The notes under the pieces are model-generated. The model saw only the letters and a list, made by a program, of their open reading frames with translations. It was not told the DNA's origin and made no database searches. Both the position numbers and the translations under genes were made by a program. Positions 7,349-14,681 of a stretch of 23,039 bases of DNA are shown here, piece by piece; positions within the stretch are counted from its first letter, which is position 1, and each line of letters opens with the position of its first letter. This DNA comes from a bacterium (GTDB taxonomy: Bacteria; Lindowbacteria; 2-12-FULL-62-27), in contig JACQOF010000031.1 in the NCBI GenBank assembly GCA_016202645.1, forward strand, positions 1-23,039, given 5' to 3'.

Positions 7349-7983
7349 GCATGTTTCAAAGATTTCTCGAAAAAATCGTCCCGCCGGCTTCGAAGAAATT
7401 TTTCGACCTCCTCAGGGACCAGAGCGTCCAGGTGCATGCGGGCGCCCGGATGCTGCTGGAGTCCGTGACTGGCGGGACCCTGGGGTCGCCCGAGTTTACG
7501 CTTCGGATTCACGCCCTCGAAAATCAGGTCGACGCGCTTACAGACCGGAATCTGATGTCGATCCGCCAGACAATGATCCATCCGGTGGATCCGGACGACC
7601 TGCGGTACCTGGCCAACACATTGGATTCCGTGATGGACACGATGGACCACTACGCTTGGAGAATGGAGGCGTACCGCCTCAAGCCCTCCAAATCGATGGA
7701 AGACATGATCCGCCTGATTCACGACGCGACGCTGGAAGTGCAGACGCTGTTTGAACTGCTGGCCGCCGGCCGCCTAGCCGAAATCGATGGGTCGGTTGGC
7801 CGCCTGTCGGAGCTGGAGAAGCGGGCGGACGGCATTTTTCACGGCTCGATTAAACTTCTGCATTCCGCCGGAGAGCGGACTTATTCGGTCGAGGACGAGG
7901 TGTTGTCCATCCTGGAATTGTGCGCGGACCAGTGCGAGGAAGCGGGAGAGGGCGTGGCCGTGATGCTTGAGCGGAACCGCTGA
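7345..7983 (+). CDS. DUF47/PhoU-like phosphate transport accessory protein
   Basis: A 212-residue, all-helical cytoplasmic protein of the DUF47 (TIGR00153) family, relatives of PhoU that are normally encoded beside PiT transporters and are thought to modulate them. Typical features are the N terminus MSMFQRFLEKIVPPASKKFFDLL and the paired helices with E/D-rich metal-binding-type segments (ALENQVDALTDRNL..., ELEKRADGIFHG near the middle). It ends in DQCEEAGEGVAVMLERNR. The ATG at 7345 overlaps the kinase stop as ATGA; a second ATG six bases downstream is possible. Its stop abuts the PiT start. The pairing with PiT makes the assignment strong. Confidence 0.92.
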   Translation: MSMFQRFLEKIVPPASKKFFDLLRDQSVQVHAGARMLLESVTGGTLGSPEFTLRIHALENQVDALTDRNLMSIRQTMIHPVDPDDLRYLANTLDSVMDTMDHYAWRMEAYRLKPSKSMEDMIRLIHDATLEVQTLFELLAAGRLAEIDGSVGRLSELEKRADGIFHGSIKLLHSAGERTYSVEDEVLSILELCADQCEEAGEGVAVMLERNR

Positions 7984-7984
7984 G

Positions 7985-8998
7985 GTGGAACTGCTCGTCC
8001 TCCTGATCGTCACCGCCCTCGTTTTTGATTTCATCAACGGCTGGCACGACAGCGCGAACAGCATCGCCACCATCGTCGGGACAAAAACTCTCTCGCCGCT
8101 TCAGGCGGTCGCGCTCGCCGCGTTCGGGAATTTTATCGCCATCCTGTTTTTTGAGCTTCACGTAGCCAAAACCATCGGGACGGGACTCGTATCCCCGGCG
8201 TCGGTCGATCTCTGGGTGATCTTTGCCGCGCTGTCCGGCGCCATCATCTGGGATGTCATCACCTGGTATTGCGCGATCCCCTCCTCGTCCAGCCACGCGC
8301 TGATGGGGGGTCTGGCCGGCGCCGTTTTGGCGAAAGCCGGGCCGGCGGCGATCCTGTTCGAAGGCTGGGTTCGGCCGGTAGCGTTCATTGTTCTGGCGCC
8401 GCTGATCGGCCTGGCGCTGGGCATGGTCGTTATGGTCGGCATCCTGTGGGTGATCCATTTCCTGGACGGCCGCGTGGTCCAGACGGCGTTTCAGGGTGTC
8501 TGCCGGAAATTGCAGATATTGAGTTCCCTGGCCTATTCCATCGGTCATGGCGGGAACGACGCGCAAAAGACAATGGGGATCATCACCGCCACGTTGGTGG
8601 CCGCGGGCTGGCAGACGCATCACGATCCGCCGCTCTGGGTGGTTCTCTCCTGCCATGCGATGATAGCTCTTGGTACCGCCGCCGGCGGCTGGCGAATTGT
8701 GAGGACCATGGGCACAAAGCTTTGTGATTTGAAAGTGCCGGCGGGCATGTCGGCGGAACTTGGCGGCGCGGCAACGCTTTACGGGGCCTCGATGTTCGGC
8801 ATACCCGTCAGCACCACGCACACGATCACGGGCGCCATTTTGGGATCGGGGTCGGTCTGGTACCGGCGCCTGTCCGCCGTCAGCTGGGGCATCGTCCCGC
8901 GGATCGTCGGCGCGTGGATCCTCACCATTCCGGCGTCGGCCGCGGCGGCCGCGGTTGTTTATGGCGTGACACGGAGCTTGGGACTCGCGCCCGGATAG
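7985..8998 (+). CDS. PiT-family inorganic phosphate transporter
   Basis: A low-affinity phosphate/metal-phosphate permease of the inner membrane (337 residues). The signatures are FDFINGWHDSANSIAT at the N terminus, PSSSSHALMGG near residue 95, IGHGGNDAQKTMGI mid-protein and GIPVSTTHTITGAILG near the end, one in each half of the inverted PiT repeat. I place the start at the GTG at 7985 (VELLVLLIVTALVFDF), which gives the usual PiT N terminus; a TTG at 7967 inside the DUF47 gene is possible. It is the last gene of the operon that starts at 3832, so the two-component system probably controls or senses uptake. No terminator hairpin follows; the 33-bp repeat starts 11 bp after the stop. Confidence 0.94.
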   Translation: MELLVLLIVTALVFDFINGWHDSANSIATIVGTKTLSPLQAVALAAFGNFIAILFFELHVAKTIGTGLVSPASVDLWVIFAALSGAIIWDVITWYCAIPSSSSHALMGGLAGAVLAKAGPAAILFEGWVRPVAFIVLAPLIGLALGMVVMVGILWVIHFLDGRVVQTAFQGVCRKLQILSSLAYSIGHGGNDAQKTMGIITATLVAAGWQTHHDPPLWVVLSCHAMIALGTAAGGWRIVRTMGTKLCDLKVPAGMSAELGGAATLYGASMFGIPVSTTHTITGAILGSGSVWYRRLSAVSWGIVPRIVGAWILTIPASAAAAAVVYGVTRSLGLAPG

Positions 8999-9008
8999 TT
9001 GGACCATC

Positions 9009-9041
9009 TTTCTACAACCGGTTCAAAGCCTCTTTCAGGTC
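9009..9041. repeat. Left 33-bp direct repeat (attL-like)
   Basis: Plus-strand sequence begins TCTTTCTACAACCGG and ends CCTCTTTCAGG. It is identical to 12558-12590, and the bases immediately outside differ on both sides. It contains the 8-bp palindrome AACCGGTT. The next island base is 9042. Confidence 0.85.
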
Positions 9042-9095
9042 AGGGAATGTGGGCAACTCGCGGCGCGAGGTCGTGGTTGAATCCACGCGGATCAT
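9012..9095 (-). other. 27-codon frame ending in the kinase-like C terminus
   Basis: The frame MIRVDSTTTSRRELPTFPDL then KEALNRL and TAG begins eight bases after the toxin stop. Its last eight or nine codons are the left repeat and so duplicate the C terminus of the kinase-like protein at 12563. The first 18 residues do not resemble that protein. It may be a by-product of the repeat or the remnant of a gene; it is unlikely to be an independent gene. Confidence 0.3.
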
Positions 9096-9102
9096 ACCGA
9101 TT

Positions 9103-9378
9103 TCAGGGACAGAATTCATTGTCAAATTCAGAATGCGTACCAATCCAGAACCACGTGATATCAGTGCTGTCGCGAATTCCAACGACTCGGTAATGGATTG
9201 AAAAGCGCGCTGACCAAAGATCATCATAGCCACCGAGCTTTCCAAAGCAAAGTGACGGATGATTCGGATTCTTCTTGAAAAGGTTGTATGCGGAACGAGC
9301 CTGATCACGAGCCTGTTTGGGCAGGCGCTTGAGTTTTTCTTCCGAAATGCCGTAGTGGTTGTCGATTTCAAAAGTCAG
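9103..9378 (-). CDS. RelE/ParE-type toxin with probable CTG start
   Basis: Reading the minus strand from 9378 gives a 91-residue frame, MTFEIDNHYGISEEKLKRLP and onward. It has the features of a RelE/ParE-superfamily toxin: KRLPKQARDQARSAYNLFKKNP, then HPSLCFGKL, YDDLWSARFSIHYRVVGIRD, and ITWFWIGTHSEFDN at the C terminus. Members cleave mRNA or poison gyrase. An in-frame TGA lies just upstream and there is no ATG, GTG or TTG between it and the conserved region, so CTG at 9378-9376 is the best start; it overlaps the antitoxin end by 11 bases. This explains why routine start rules miss it. The overlapping frame at 9012-9371 is a shadow. The family call is by pattern only. Confidence 0.75.
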   Translation of the reverse strand: MTFEIDNHYGISEEKLKRLPKQARDQARSAYNLFKKNPNHPSLCFGKLGGYDDLWSARFSIHYRVVGIRDSTDITWFWIGTHSEFDNEFCP

Positions 9379-9598
9379 AGTGGGTCAGTGGCCGCGCCTT
9401 TCCTGCCCTGATCTCTCTTCTGGCCTCTTCCGCCGCATTCCCAAGCTTCTTGGAATACTTCGTATCCGAGGTCATTTTCCGCCACGCTTCCACCTCTTGC
9501 CTATCCGCGAGATATCGCGCGAAATCGACGACGGTCCGCGCCTTCTCGACAGGCATTGAATCAACGAGCCTGGCAATCTCTTTAGCGAGCACTGTCAT
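9368..9598 (-). CDS. Antitoxin of the toxin-antitoxin pair
   Basis: A 76-residue protein beginning MTVLAKEIARLVDSMPVEKA, with a helical N-terminal half (VEKARTVVDFARYLADRQ, like the DUF2281/VapB-type antitoxins) and a basic, flexible C-terminal half (EEARREIRAGKARPLTHSDF) of the sort that wraps the toxin. It precedes the toxin and overlaps it by 11 bases, the usual antitoxin-first order. The ATG at 9598 has no Shine-Dalgarno, but a promoter lies exactly in position for a leaderless transcript starting on this A. A TTG six codons upstream would lie inside that promoter. It is divergent from the TPR gene. Confidence 0.75.
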   Translation of the reverse strand: MTVLAKEIARLVDSMPVEKARTVVDFARYLADRQEVEAWRKMTSDTKYSKKLGNAAEEARREIRAGKARPLTHSDF

Positions 9599-9604
9599 AT
9601 GGAA

Positions 9605-9633
9605 AGAATATCCCAACGACCAAAGAATTTCAA
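9605..9633 (-). promoter_or_regulatory. Promoter of the toxin-antitoxin pair, leaderless geometry
   Basis: On the minus strand: TTGAAA (9633-9628), 17-base spacer, TATTCT (9610-9605), then six bases and the antitoxin ATG at 9598. The predicted +1 is the A of the ATG. Just upstream of the -35, TGCAAC (9650-9655) and GTTGCA (9671-9676) form inverted half-sites whose starts are 21 bp apart, a possible operator. Confidence 0.55.
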
Positions 9634-9700
9634 GGCCGTTCCCGGTTCCTGCAACGTTACGGGAGGCAGAGTTGCACAGCGTATGATATATGGGTGGGTG

Positions 9701-12553
9701 ATGCTCGGGGATCGACGGTCCGTTGTCAAGATTCCGTGGTTATTGGGTATAGTGGGGCTGATTCTCCTCGGATTAGGCGTCGGCGCCGGCCTCGCCGAGG
9801 CGGATAGCGGTCTTGCGCCGGTGGAGGCGATGGATGCCATATTCAAAAAGATTCCGGCCCAGTGGTGGCAGGGGGGGTGGGATCACAGAAAAGAAGTAGA
9901 CGAACTGGTTTCAAAATACCAGACCAGAACCGACCTGCAATGCCTTCGGATTCTCTATTTCGGAGACTACTATTACAGCAACAATCAATACGACAGCGCC
10001 ATGGATCATTATCAAAAACTGATCCGGGAGTATCCCGACGAAAACGCGACGCCCACAGCCCTCCGGCATCTTGCCGACCTCTATTCTTACCGCATGAACC
10101 GGTATGGCGACGCGATGCGGCTCTACACACAGGTGATCGAAAAATATCCGGCAAGCGCCGACGCGCCGGCCGCGCAGTATAGACTCGGGCAAATCCGGCT
10201 CGATGTGAGGTATGAGCAGGCCCGTGGTTATCTCGAAAAAGGTTATGACGAATCCGGCCTTGAACTTTACTATCGCCTGATCGAGGAATACGGCAGGGAC
10301 ACGTCAACCGAGTGGCCGGTCGTGGCGCGAATGGATCTGGCCGAGTATTACCAATCGCACAACAATCTGCTTCAAGCTCGAAAGGAACTTGGGCATGTTT
10401 TGGAGGATTATCCCAGGTCGTCATATATTCCACGCGTCAAGAAATTGTTGGATAGTCGAGAGTACATATTGGACTCGAAGGCGCGGCCGAATCGGCTGGA
10501 ATACCTTTTCAGGAAATATCGGAAAGCGCCCCGACGGTTCGACGGGGCGAGTTGCCTTCCAAAGGATTTTCAAGACGGTCTTCGGGAATCGAAAACCGTG
10601 GATGATGCGATTCAATGCGTCAAAAAAAATGCGCGGATTGACACAGTCGGCTTGGCGCGTAATTTTCTTCAGGGTCTCCTCGAATTTGAATTCGGCAATG
10701 ATGGAGAGGGTCTTTTCCTGATGAGAGAGGTGTCCCGGGCATCGGGTGAAAACGCGGCCTTGAGCCACATGATGGCATGTATGGCCTACGATCTCGGCGG
10801 ATGGGCCGAGGGCCCGGAACGGAGACTCTTATATATCCAAAAGATTTCTCCGTCTCACGTGGCCCAATATTGGACCGGGCGCGTGTATGCGGACGCAGGA
10901 CTCTTTTCCGATGCGCGCCGGGCATTCGAGCCTCTGGTTTCAAATTCGCCCGGCCTAAGTGATGTTTCTTTCTATTATGCGGTGTCGCTGCACGAAACGG
11001 GGGATACCGCCAAAGCCCTGAAACGGCTGAAGACGGTGTCTGACACGCTTGTGTCCGGTAAACTGGGAGAATCCAAACGCGGCAAATTTCAGGATGCCTA
11101 CTGTCATATCGGCGGCAGTTTCGAAATCCGGGGCGATTCTGTGAGCGCCGTTCGATATTATCAGGGTGGGAGATGCCACGCCGAACTGGCTTCCCTGCAT
11201 TATCAGAATGGGAATTTTTTTGAGGCGGCCATACAGTTGGAGCAGGCGCGTTGGAATTACGATTGGATGGCCCATCGCCGCCAGAGGCTGTGGTTGGCCG
11301 AGTGCTATGAACGCCTGGGAGCGCCTCACAATGCGTTCGAGGTGATGTCCCACGCCGTGAAGATCTGTGGGAGAGAATCCAACCAGGACCTTTGTCCGGA
11401 CATCCGCGCCCGGCACGATGAGTTGACCGGGATCATAAGCTCGCGATCCAATGACCTCGAACGAGAATTCCCGAAGGTCTCGGACAGGCTGCGGAGTCCC
11501 CGGCTTCGGCTCTTTAAAGAAAAGAAACTGCCCGCGCGCGTGTCGTTGCCCAAAACGGCGAAGATCCTGGAAAAAACCGCGCCGGAACTCAAGTCTCTCA
11601 AAGATCACAAAATCGTTTTCTCCGCACGGGACCAAAATCGGATTCTGGCTGTCAGTGTATCCGGCGCTTTGGACCCTCGGGGTGCGGTTTCCTACGGGGG
11701 ATACTGGGCGCATCTTTCCGCCGACGGCGGCGAGCGCTGGACCGAGCCTTTGTACATGGGATTCGCCGAAGGGTTTCCCTACGTGATTGGACGAGACCAC
11801 CGCAGGCCGAAGAGGAGACCTGTCCCCAGGGAGGAGTCTGATGGGCTGGACGAGGCGCCCGTTTCGGCCGACCCCATTCTGCGAATTTCGCCTTTCAAGG
11901 ACGAGAACATCCAGATTGAAGTCCGGATACAGGAAGTGGACGAATCCACCATCACGTTTCCGCAGCACCGGCTTCAGTACAAGCGCGTTGCGGACGGTAT
12001 TTATCTCGTTTTTCCGATTGAAGCCCTGACCCGGGATTCGGATAAGGACGGTCTCACTGATTTGTACGAGGAAAAGATAGCGAGCGATCCCTATTCAGAT
12101 GACACGGACAGGGATGGAATTTCAGACTCGATTGACCTCCAGCCGCTGACGCCGTTTGTGACAAAGAGCGCGGATGGGGACTTCTTCCGGGCAGCCTTTG
12201 GCCATATTCACAACCCCCGCGGCCGCCGCCCTCCCGCCGACTCGCCGGATACTGAGGGATATATCGGCCGACAACCCGACATACAAGATGTTATATTCGT
12301 CGAGTCTGCGCGTTCTCTGCCTGTAGAGTCCGATTATCCGACGCGGATGATTGTGATTCCACCCTCGGCGGCCGGTCTCTATCGGAACAAATTTGGGACC
12401 ACTTTTATGCTTAATCTTCGGGAAGCGATTTTTAACAGGGACCGAACCGAGGCGTTTTTAAAATATGATTATAGTTGGCGCGGCGGGAGTCTTCGCGCCA
12501 AAAAAGTCAACGGGATCTGGCGGGTCGAGGGCATTAAGAGATGGATTACGTGA
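9701..12553 (+). CDS. Large secreted TPR protein with TSP3-like calcium repeats
   Basis: About 950 residues. A signal peptide or anchor lies at the start (MLGDRRSVVKIPWLLGIVGL, then ILLGLGVGAGLAEA). The first half is TPR-like, with BamD/YbgF-type units such as LYFGDYYYSNNQYDSAMDHY and LADLYSYRMNRYGDAMRLYT and more helical repeats to about residue 600. Next comes a beta-rich region. A short Asp-rich calcium-binding pair follows (DSDKDGLTDLYEEKIASDP / DTDRDGISDSIDLQP), like bacterial TSP3 repeats, then a C-terminal domain ending GIKRWIT. TPR proteins of this kind act as periplasmic or surface scaffolds; no enzymatic motif is seen. The start is uncertain: ATG 9701 fits the signal peptide, ATG 9683 is 18 bases upstream, and neither has a well-spaced ribosome-binding site. 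It is the main cargo of the repeat-bounded segment and ends five bases before the right repeat. Confidence 0.75.
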   Translation: MLGDRRSVVKIPWLLGIVGLILLGLGVGAGLAEADSGLAPVEAMDAIFKKIPAQWWQGGWDHRKEVDELVSKYQTRTDLQCLRILYFGDYYYSNNQYDSAMDHYQKLIREYPDENATPTALRHLADLYSYRMNRYGDAMRLYTQVIEKYPASADAPAAQYRLGQIRLDVRYEQARGYLEKGYDESGLELYYRLIEEYGRDTSTEWPVVARMDLAEYYQSHNNLLQARKELGHVLEDYPRSSYIPRVKKLLDSREYILDSKARPNRLEYLFRKYRKAPRRFDGASCLPKDFQDGLRESKTVDDAIQCVKKNARIDTVGLARNFLQGLLEFEFGNDGEGLFLMREVSRASGENAALSHMMACMAYDLGGWAEGPERRLLYIQKISPSHVAQYWTGRVYADAGLFSDARRAFEPLVSNSPGLSDVSFYYAVSLHETGDTAKALKRLKTVSDTLVSGKLGESKRGKFQDAYCHIGGSFEIRGDSVSAVRYYQGGRCHAELASLHYQNGNFFEAAIQLEQARWNYDWMAHRRQRLWLAECYERLGAPHNAFEVMSHAVKICGRESNQDLCPDIRARHDELTGIISSRSNDLEREFPKVSDRLRSPRLRLFKEKKLPARVSLPKTAKILEKTAPELKSLKDHKIVFSARDQNRILAVSVSGALDPRGAVSYGGYWAHLSADGGERWTEPLYMGFAEGFPYVIGRDHRRPKRRPVPREESDGLDEAPVSADPILRISPFKDENIQIEVRIQEVDESTITFPQHRLQYKRVADGIYLVFPIEALTRDSDKDGLTDLYEEKIASDPYSDDTDRDGISDSIDLQPLTPFVTKSADGDFFRAAFGHIHNPRGRRPPADSPDTEGYIGRQPDIQDVIFVESARSLPVESDYPTRMIVIPPSAAGLYRNKFGTTFMLNLREAIFNRDRTEAFLKYDYSWRGGSLRAKKVNGIWRVEGIKRWIT

Positions 12554-12557
12554 CACG

Positions 12558-12590
12558 TCTTTCTACAACCGGTTCAAAGCCTCTTTCAGG
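12558..12590. repeat. Right 33-bp direct repeat (attR-like, in kinase 3' end)
   Basis: This copy is identical to 9009-9041. It includes the last nine codons or so and the stop (12565-12563) of the kinase-like gene plus five bases beyond it. The TPR gene ends at 12553, so the repeat lies exactly at the convergent junction. Confidence 0.85.
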
Positions 12591-13519
12591 CCTTCGTGGA
12601 CAGCCCGGACGTCCTCGGGTTTCCAGGAGGAGGTATCTCCCCGCAGGAATGATGTTTTATCGACGCGGTTGTCGAACCGGCCCACCGGCACTTGGAAGGA
12701 CTTGCCGTGCGCTTGGATCGTGGCCGTCCCCGGCCTGCTGCTGGTGTCGAGAAGCCATTCGATGTCGTCGCATCCGTAATCTTTCATCATCACCTCGTGG
12801 GGCACGCCGTGATGCAGGATGGAGCCTGGGTCGTTCGGATCGATCCGCGCCTCATTTTTCCGGCGGGACTCCTCCGGCGTCACCCAGATGTAGAGGATGA
12901 CGGTCTTGCGGAGGATCTCCTCTGAAAAACGAGACAGCGAATAGCGGTACCCCAGCGGCTCCGGAAGCGGCATGGCTGCTCCGGCGGGGCCGCCCCGGGC
13001 GCATTCAATGATCAGAGTTTTACCCTGGAGCGTGTCCGGATAAGAACTCTGTTTTTCGTCCAACATTTTTCGGGTTTCCTGTTCAAGTTTGCCGGTGATC
13101 CGTGTCAGACATTGCTCATCCAAGCCGGGCGTCAAGGGCCTCGCGCCGCATTTTTTCGCGGCGGCGTCCAGGCGCTGAAAATAATGGCGTGCGGCGGACG
13201 GCGCATTCAGCTTTTTCTTTGAAACGAGATCCGCATGGTCCTCGTTCAAGAGTTCCATCAGCGTTCCCCACTGATAGGGATCCCGGAAGGGCCTGTCGGC
13301 GGCGTGAAAATAGACCCGGGATTTTCCCGCCGCCACAAGTTCGTCGTCGATTCGGCGCATGAGATGCACGTAGGGATAATCGTCCAACTGGACGCTCGGT
13401 CCCATCCGAAGGTCCCGCGCGCGCCGGTCCGGCGGAAGATGCTCGATGTACCTTCGCACTTCCGACTTGCCCGACGCCGGAAGCGCGATGAGGACTACCG
13501 ACTTCAGGAGTTCGGTCAT
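12563..13519 (-). CDS. P-loop kinase-like protein
   Basis: A 318-residue cytoplasmic protein with a Walker A-type motif near the N terminus (VVLIALPASGKSEVRRYIEH; K18, S19). This resembles small nucleotide or sugar kinases that use GxPxSGKS. LIIECARGGPAG and the strand VILYIWVTPEESRRKNEAR could be the lid and Walker B-like parts. The specificity cannot be told and I know no characterised member. The ATG overlaps the stop of the DMT-like membrane protein as ATGA, so the two are coupled; kinase-transporter pairs sometimes trap a substrate after uptake, which is inference here. Its last codons are the 33-bp repeat, making the 3' end a likely integration target. Confidence 0.72.
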   Translation of the reverse strand: MTELLKSVVLIALPASGKSEVRRYIEHLPPDRRARDLRMGPSVQLDDYPYVHLMRRIDDELVAAGKSRVYFHAADRPFRDPYQWGTLMELLNEDHADLVSKKKLNAPSAARHYFQRLDAAAKKCGARPLTPGLDEQCLTRITGKLEQETRKMLDEKQSSYPDTLQGKTLIIECARGGPAGAAMPLPEPLGYRYSLSRFSEEILRKTVILYIWVTPEESRRKNEARIDPNDPGSILHHGVPHEVMMKDYGCDDIEWLLDTSSRPGTATIQAHGKSFQVPVGRFDNRVDKTSFLRGDTSSWKPEDVRAVHEGLKEALNRL

Positions 13520-14625
13520 TTCGGCGCTTTGGAGTTTGAGTCCAACTCGTGGGTTGCCAGAAGTTCAGCGACGCGTTTTTTCTCAGCGATAGTTAGAAAT
13601 GCGACAGCTATCAGAATGAAAAGGAGCGAAATCCAATCCTGCGTCTTGGGATACCTTCCGCCGTAGACCAGCGCAAAGAGGATCGTGGCGGCGGTGCCGG
13701 CCACGAGAGACGTCAGGCGGTTGACAAGCCCCGCAAATGTCGCGGTCCGGCCCTTGAACATGAAAATAAAAACTGAAAAGAACGCGACAAATCCGTATGC
13801 CGTACCCGCCAGGATCGCCGTAGGCCACTTCGCCGGCGGATGGAGGACTGCCCCCCGGAACAAATCGACTTGCGCATGATGCCATCCGAAAAGTTCCGGC
13901 GCGAAAAAAACGGGGAGGGCGATGCCCAGCATCCCGACGGTGGCGGCAATCTGCTCGACGCCGAAAAACCACTGGTTGTTGAACGTATGCGTCGCCGTGC
14001 GGGTGTTCTTGTAGTAGTTCATGATGTAGATCCGGAACGAATAGGCCAGGATGTAGCTTCCCAGGATGGTCATCGCCACGGGGGAATGGACGAAGTCAAA
14101 ATCCCCGGGTCTAACGAAGACCAGCTGTGTGCCCGCCGCGAGGAGCGCGAAGACCACGCCGATATTCTCCTGGACGTAAACTTTCTTGTGAAGGATGCCC
14201 TGCCGGATCTGGATCGCGTCCACCGCCCGGCTGATGACGATGACGCTGGCCCGCATGATTACCATCGCCACCATGACGGAAATCGGAAGCATGTACATCA
14301 TCGTCGTCGTCGGGATGACAACGGCGGTGCAGATGCCGGAGGGAAGAATGTACAGGAAGGGCTGTGGAATTTTCACGCCAAGAAACTCGATCCGGGGCTC
14401 GGTCGTCGTCAGATGCCAGCCCCGGGCGAAGACAACCAAAAGACAGATGAGGCTTCCGCCGAACGTGCTGTAGACCAAAAACTCGGTGTCCCGCATCCCG
14501 GGAAATCCCAGATCCGCCGATCCCGTGAAATACTTGACGGTGACTCCGGTGATCGTATAGAAAGTGAAATACCCGATACAAAATTGTATCAGGCGCCCGG
14601 TGCTGCCTTCAGTTGCTTTCCACAT
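13516..14625 (-). CDS. DMT/EamA-like multi-pass membrane transporter
   Basis: About 369 residues with nine or ten hydrophobic helices, the layout of drug/metabolite-type transporters. Recognisable parts are the first helix FCIGYFTFYTITGVTV, a conserved-looking stretch MRASVIVISRAVDAIQIRQG after helix 4, and the C-terminal helix ISLLFILIAVAFLTIAEKK. The ATG at 14625 (MWKATEGSTG) is chosen over the upstream GTG at 14640 because a promoter with its -10 at 14644-14639 would give a short leader of about seven nt; no Shine-Dalgarno precedes it. The stop overlaps the kinase start by four bases. Substrate unknown. Confidence 0.72.
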   Translation of the reverse strand: MWKATEGSTGRLIQFCIGYFTFYTITGVTVKYFTGSADLGFPGMRDTEFLVYSTFGGSLICLLVVFARGWHLTTTEPRIEFLGVKIPQPFLYILPSGICTAVVIPTTTMMYMLPISVMVAMVIMRASVIVISRAVDAIQIRQGILHKKVYVQENIGVVFALLAAGTQLVFVRPGDFDFVHSPVAMTILGSYILAYSFRIYIMNYYKNTRTATHTFNNQWFFGVEQIAATVGMLGIALPVFFAPELFGWHHAQVDLFRGAVLHPPAKWPTAILAGTAYGFVAFFSVFIFMFKGRTATFAGLVNRLTSLVAGTAATILFALVYGGRYPKTQDWISLLFILIAVAFLTIAEKKRVAELLATHELDSNSKAPK

Positions 14626-14638
14626 GATTGAAGGAACC

Positions 14639-14667
14639 ACCGTAGCAGGTGCCGGTCATCGGGTCAA
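14639..14667 (-). promoter_or_regulatory. Promoter of the DMT-kinase pair, very short leader
   Basis: TTGACC (14667-14662), 17-base spacer ending TGC (extended -10), TACGGT (14644-14639), predicted +1 near 14632, ATG at 14625. The -10 is identical to the one before the small membrane protein at 17358-17363. Confidence 0.5.
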
Positions 14668-14681
14668 TTTTATTCCCGGAT

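Larger units (their letters stand above)
9009..12590. mobile_element. Candidate integrated island bounded by 33-bp direct repeats
   Basis: A 33-base sequence is repeated perfectly and in the same orientation at 9009-9041 and 12558-12590. The right copy is the 3' end of the kinase-like gene (residues ...LKEALNRL and stop); the left copy sits 11 bp after the PiT stop. Between them lie only a toxin-antitoxin pair and one large secreted TPR protein gene, visibly less GC-rich than their neighbours. Repeats of a gene's 3' end on both sides of a segment are the usual mark of site-specific integration into that gene. No integrase or transposase is present inside, so the segment would be a passive or decayed element, or the repeat arose another way. 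Confidence 0.5.

Noticed and set aside
9014-9034. tRNA T-arm-like GGTTCAAAGCC in the left repeat, suggesting tRNA-targeted integration
   Set aside because: Only two base pairs form around the TTCAAAG loop, and no acceptor or other arms are present; the target is a protein gene 3' end.
9012-9371. 119-codon minus-strand frame starting with TTG
   Set aside because: It runs out of frame across the toxin; the codons of the adjacent frame encode a RelE/ParE-like protein, so this is a shadow.
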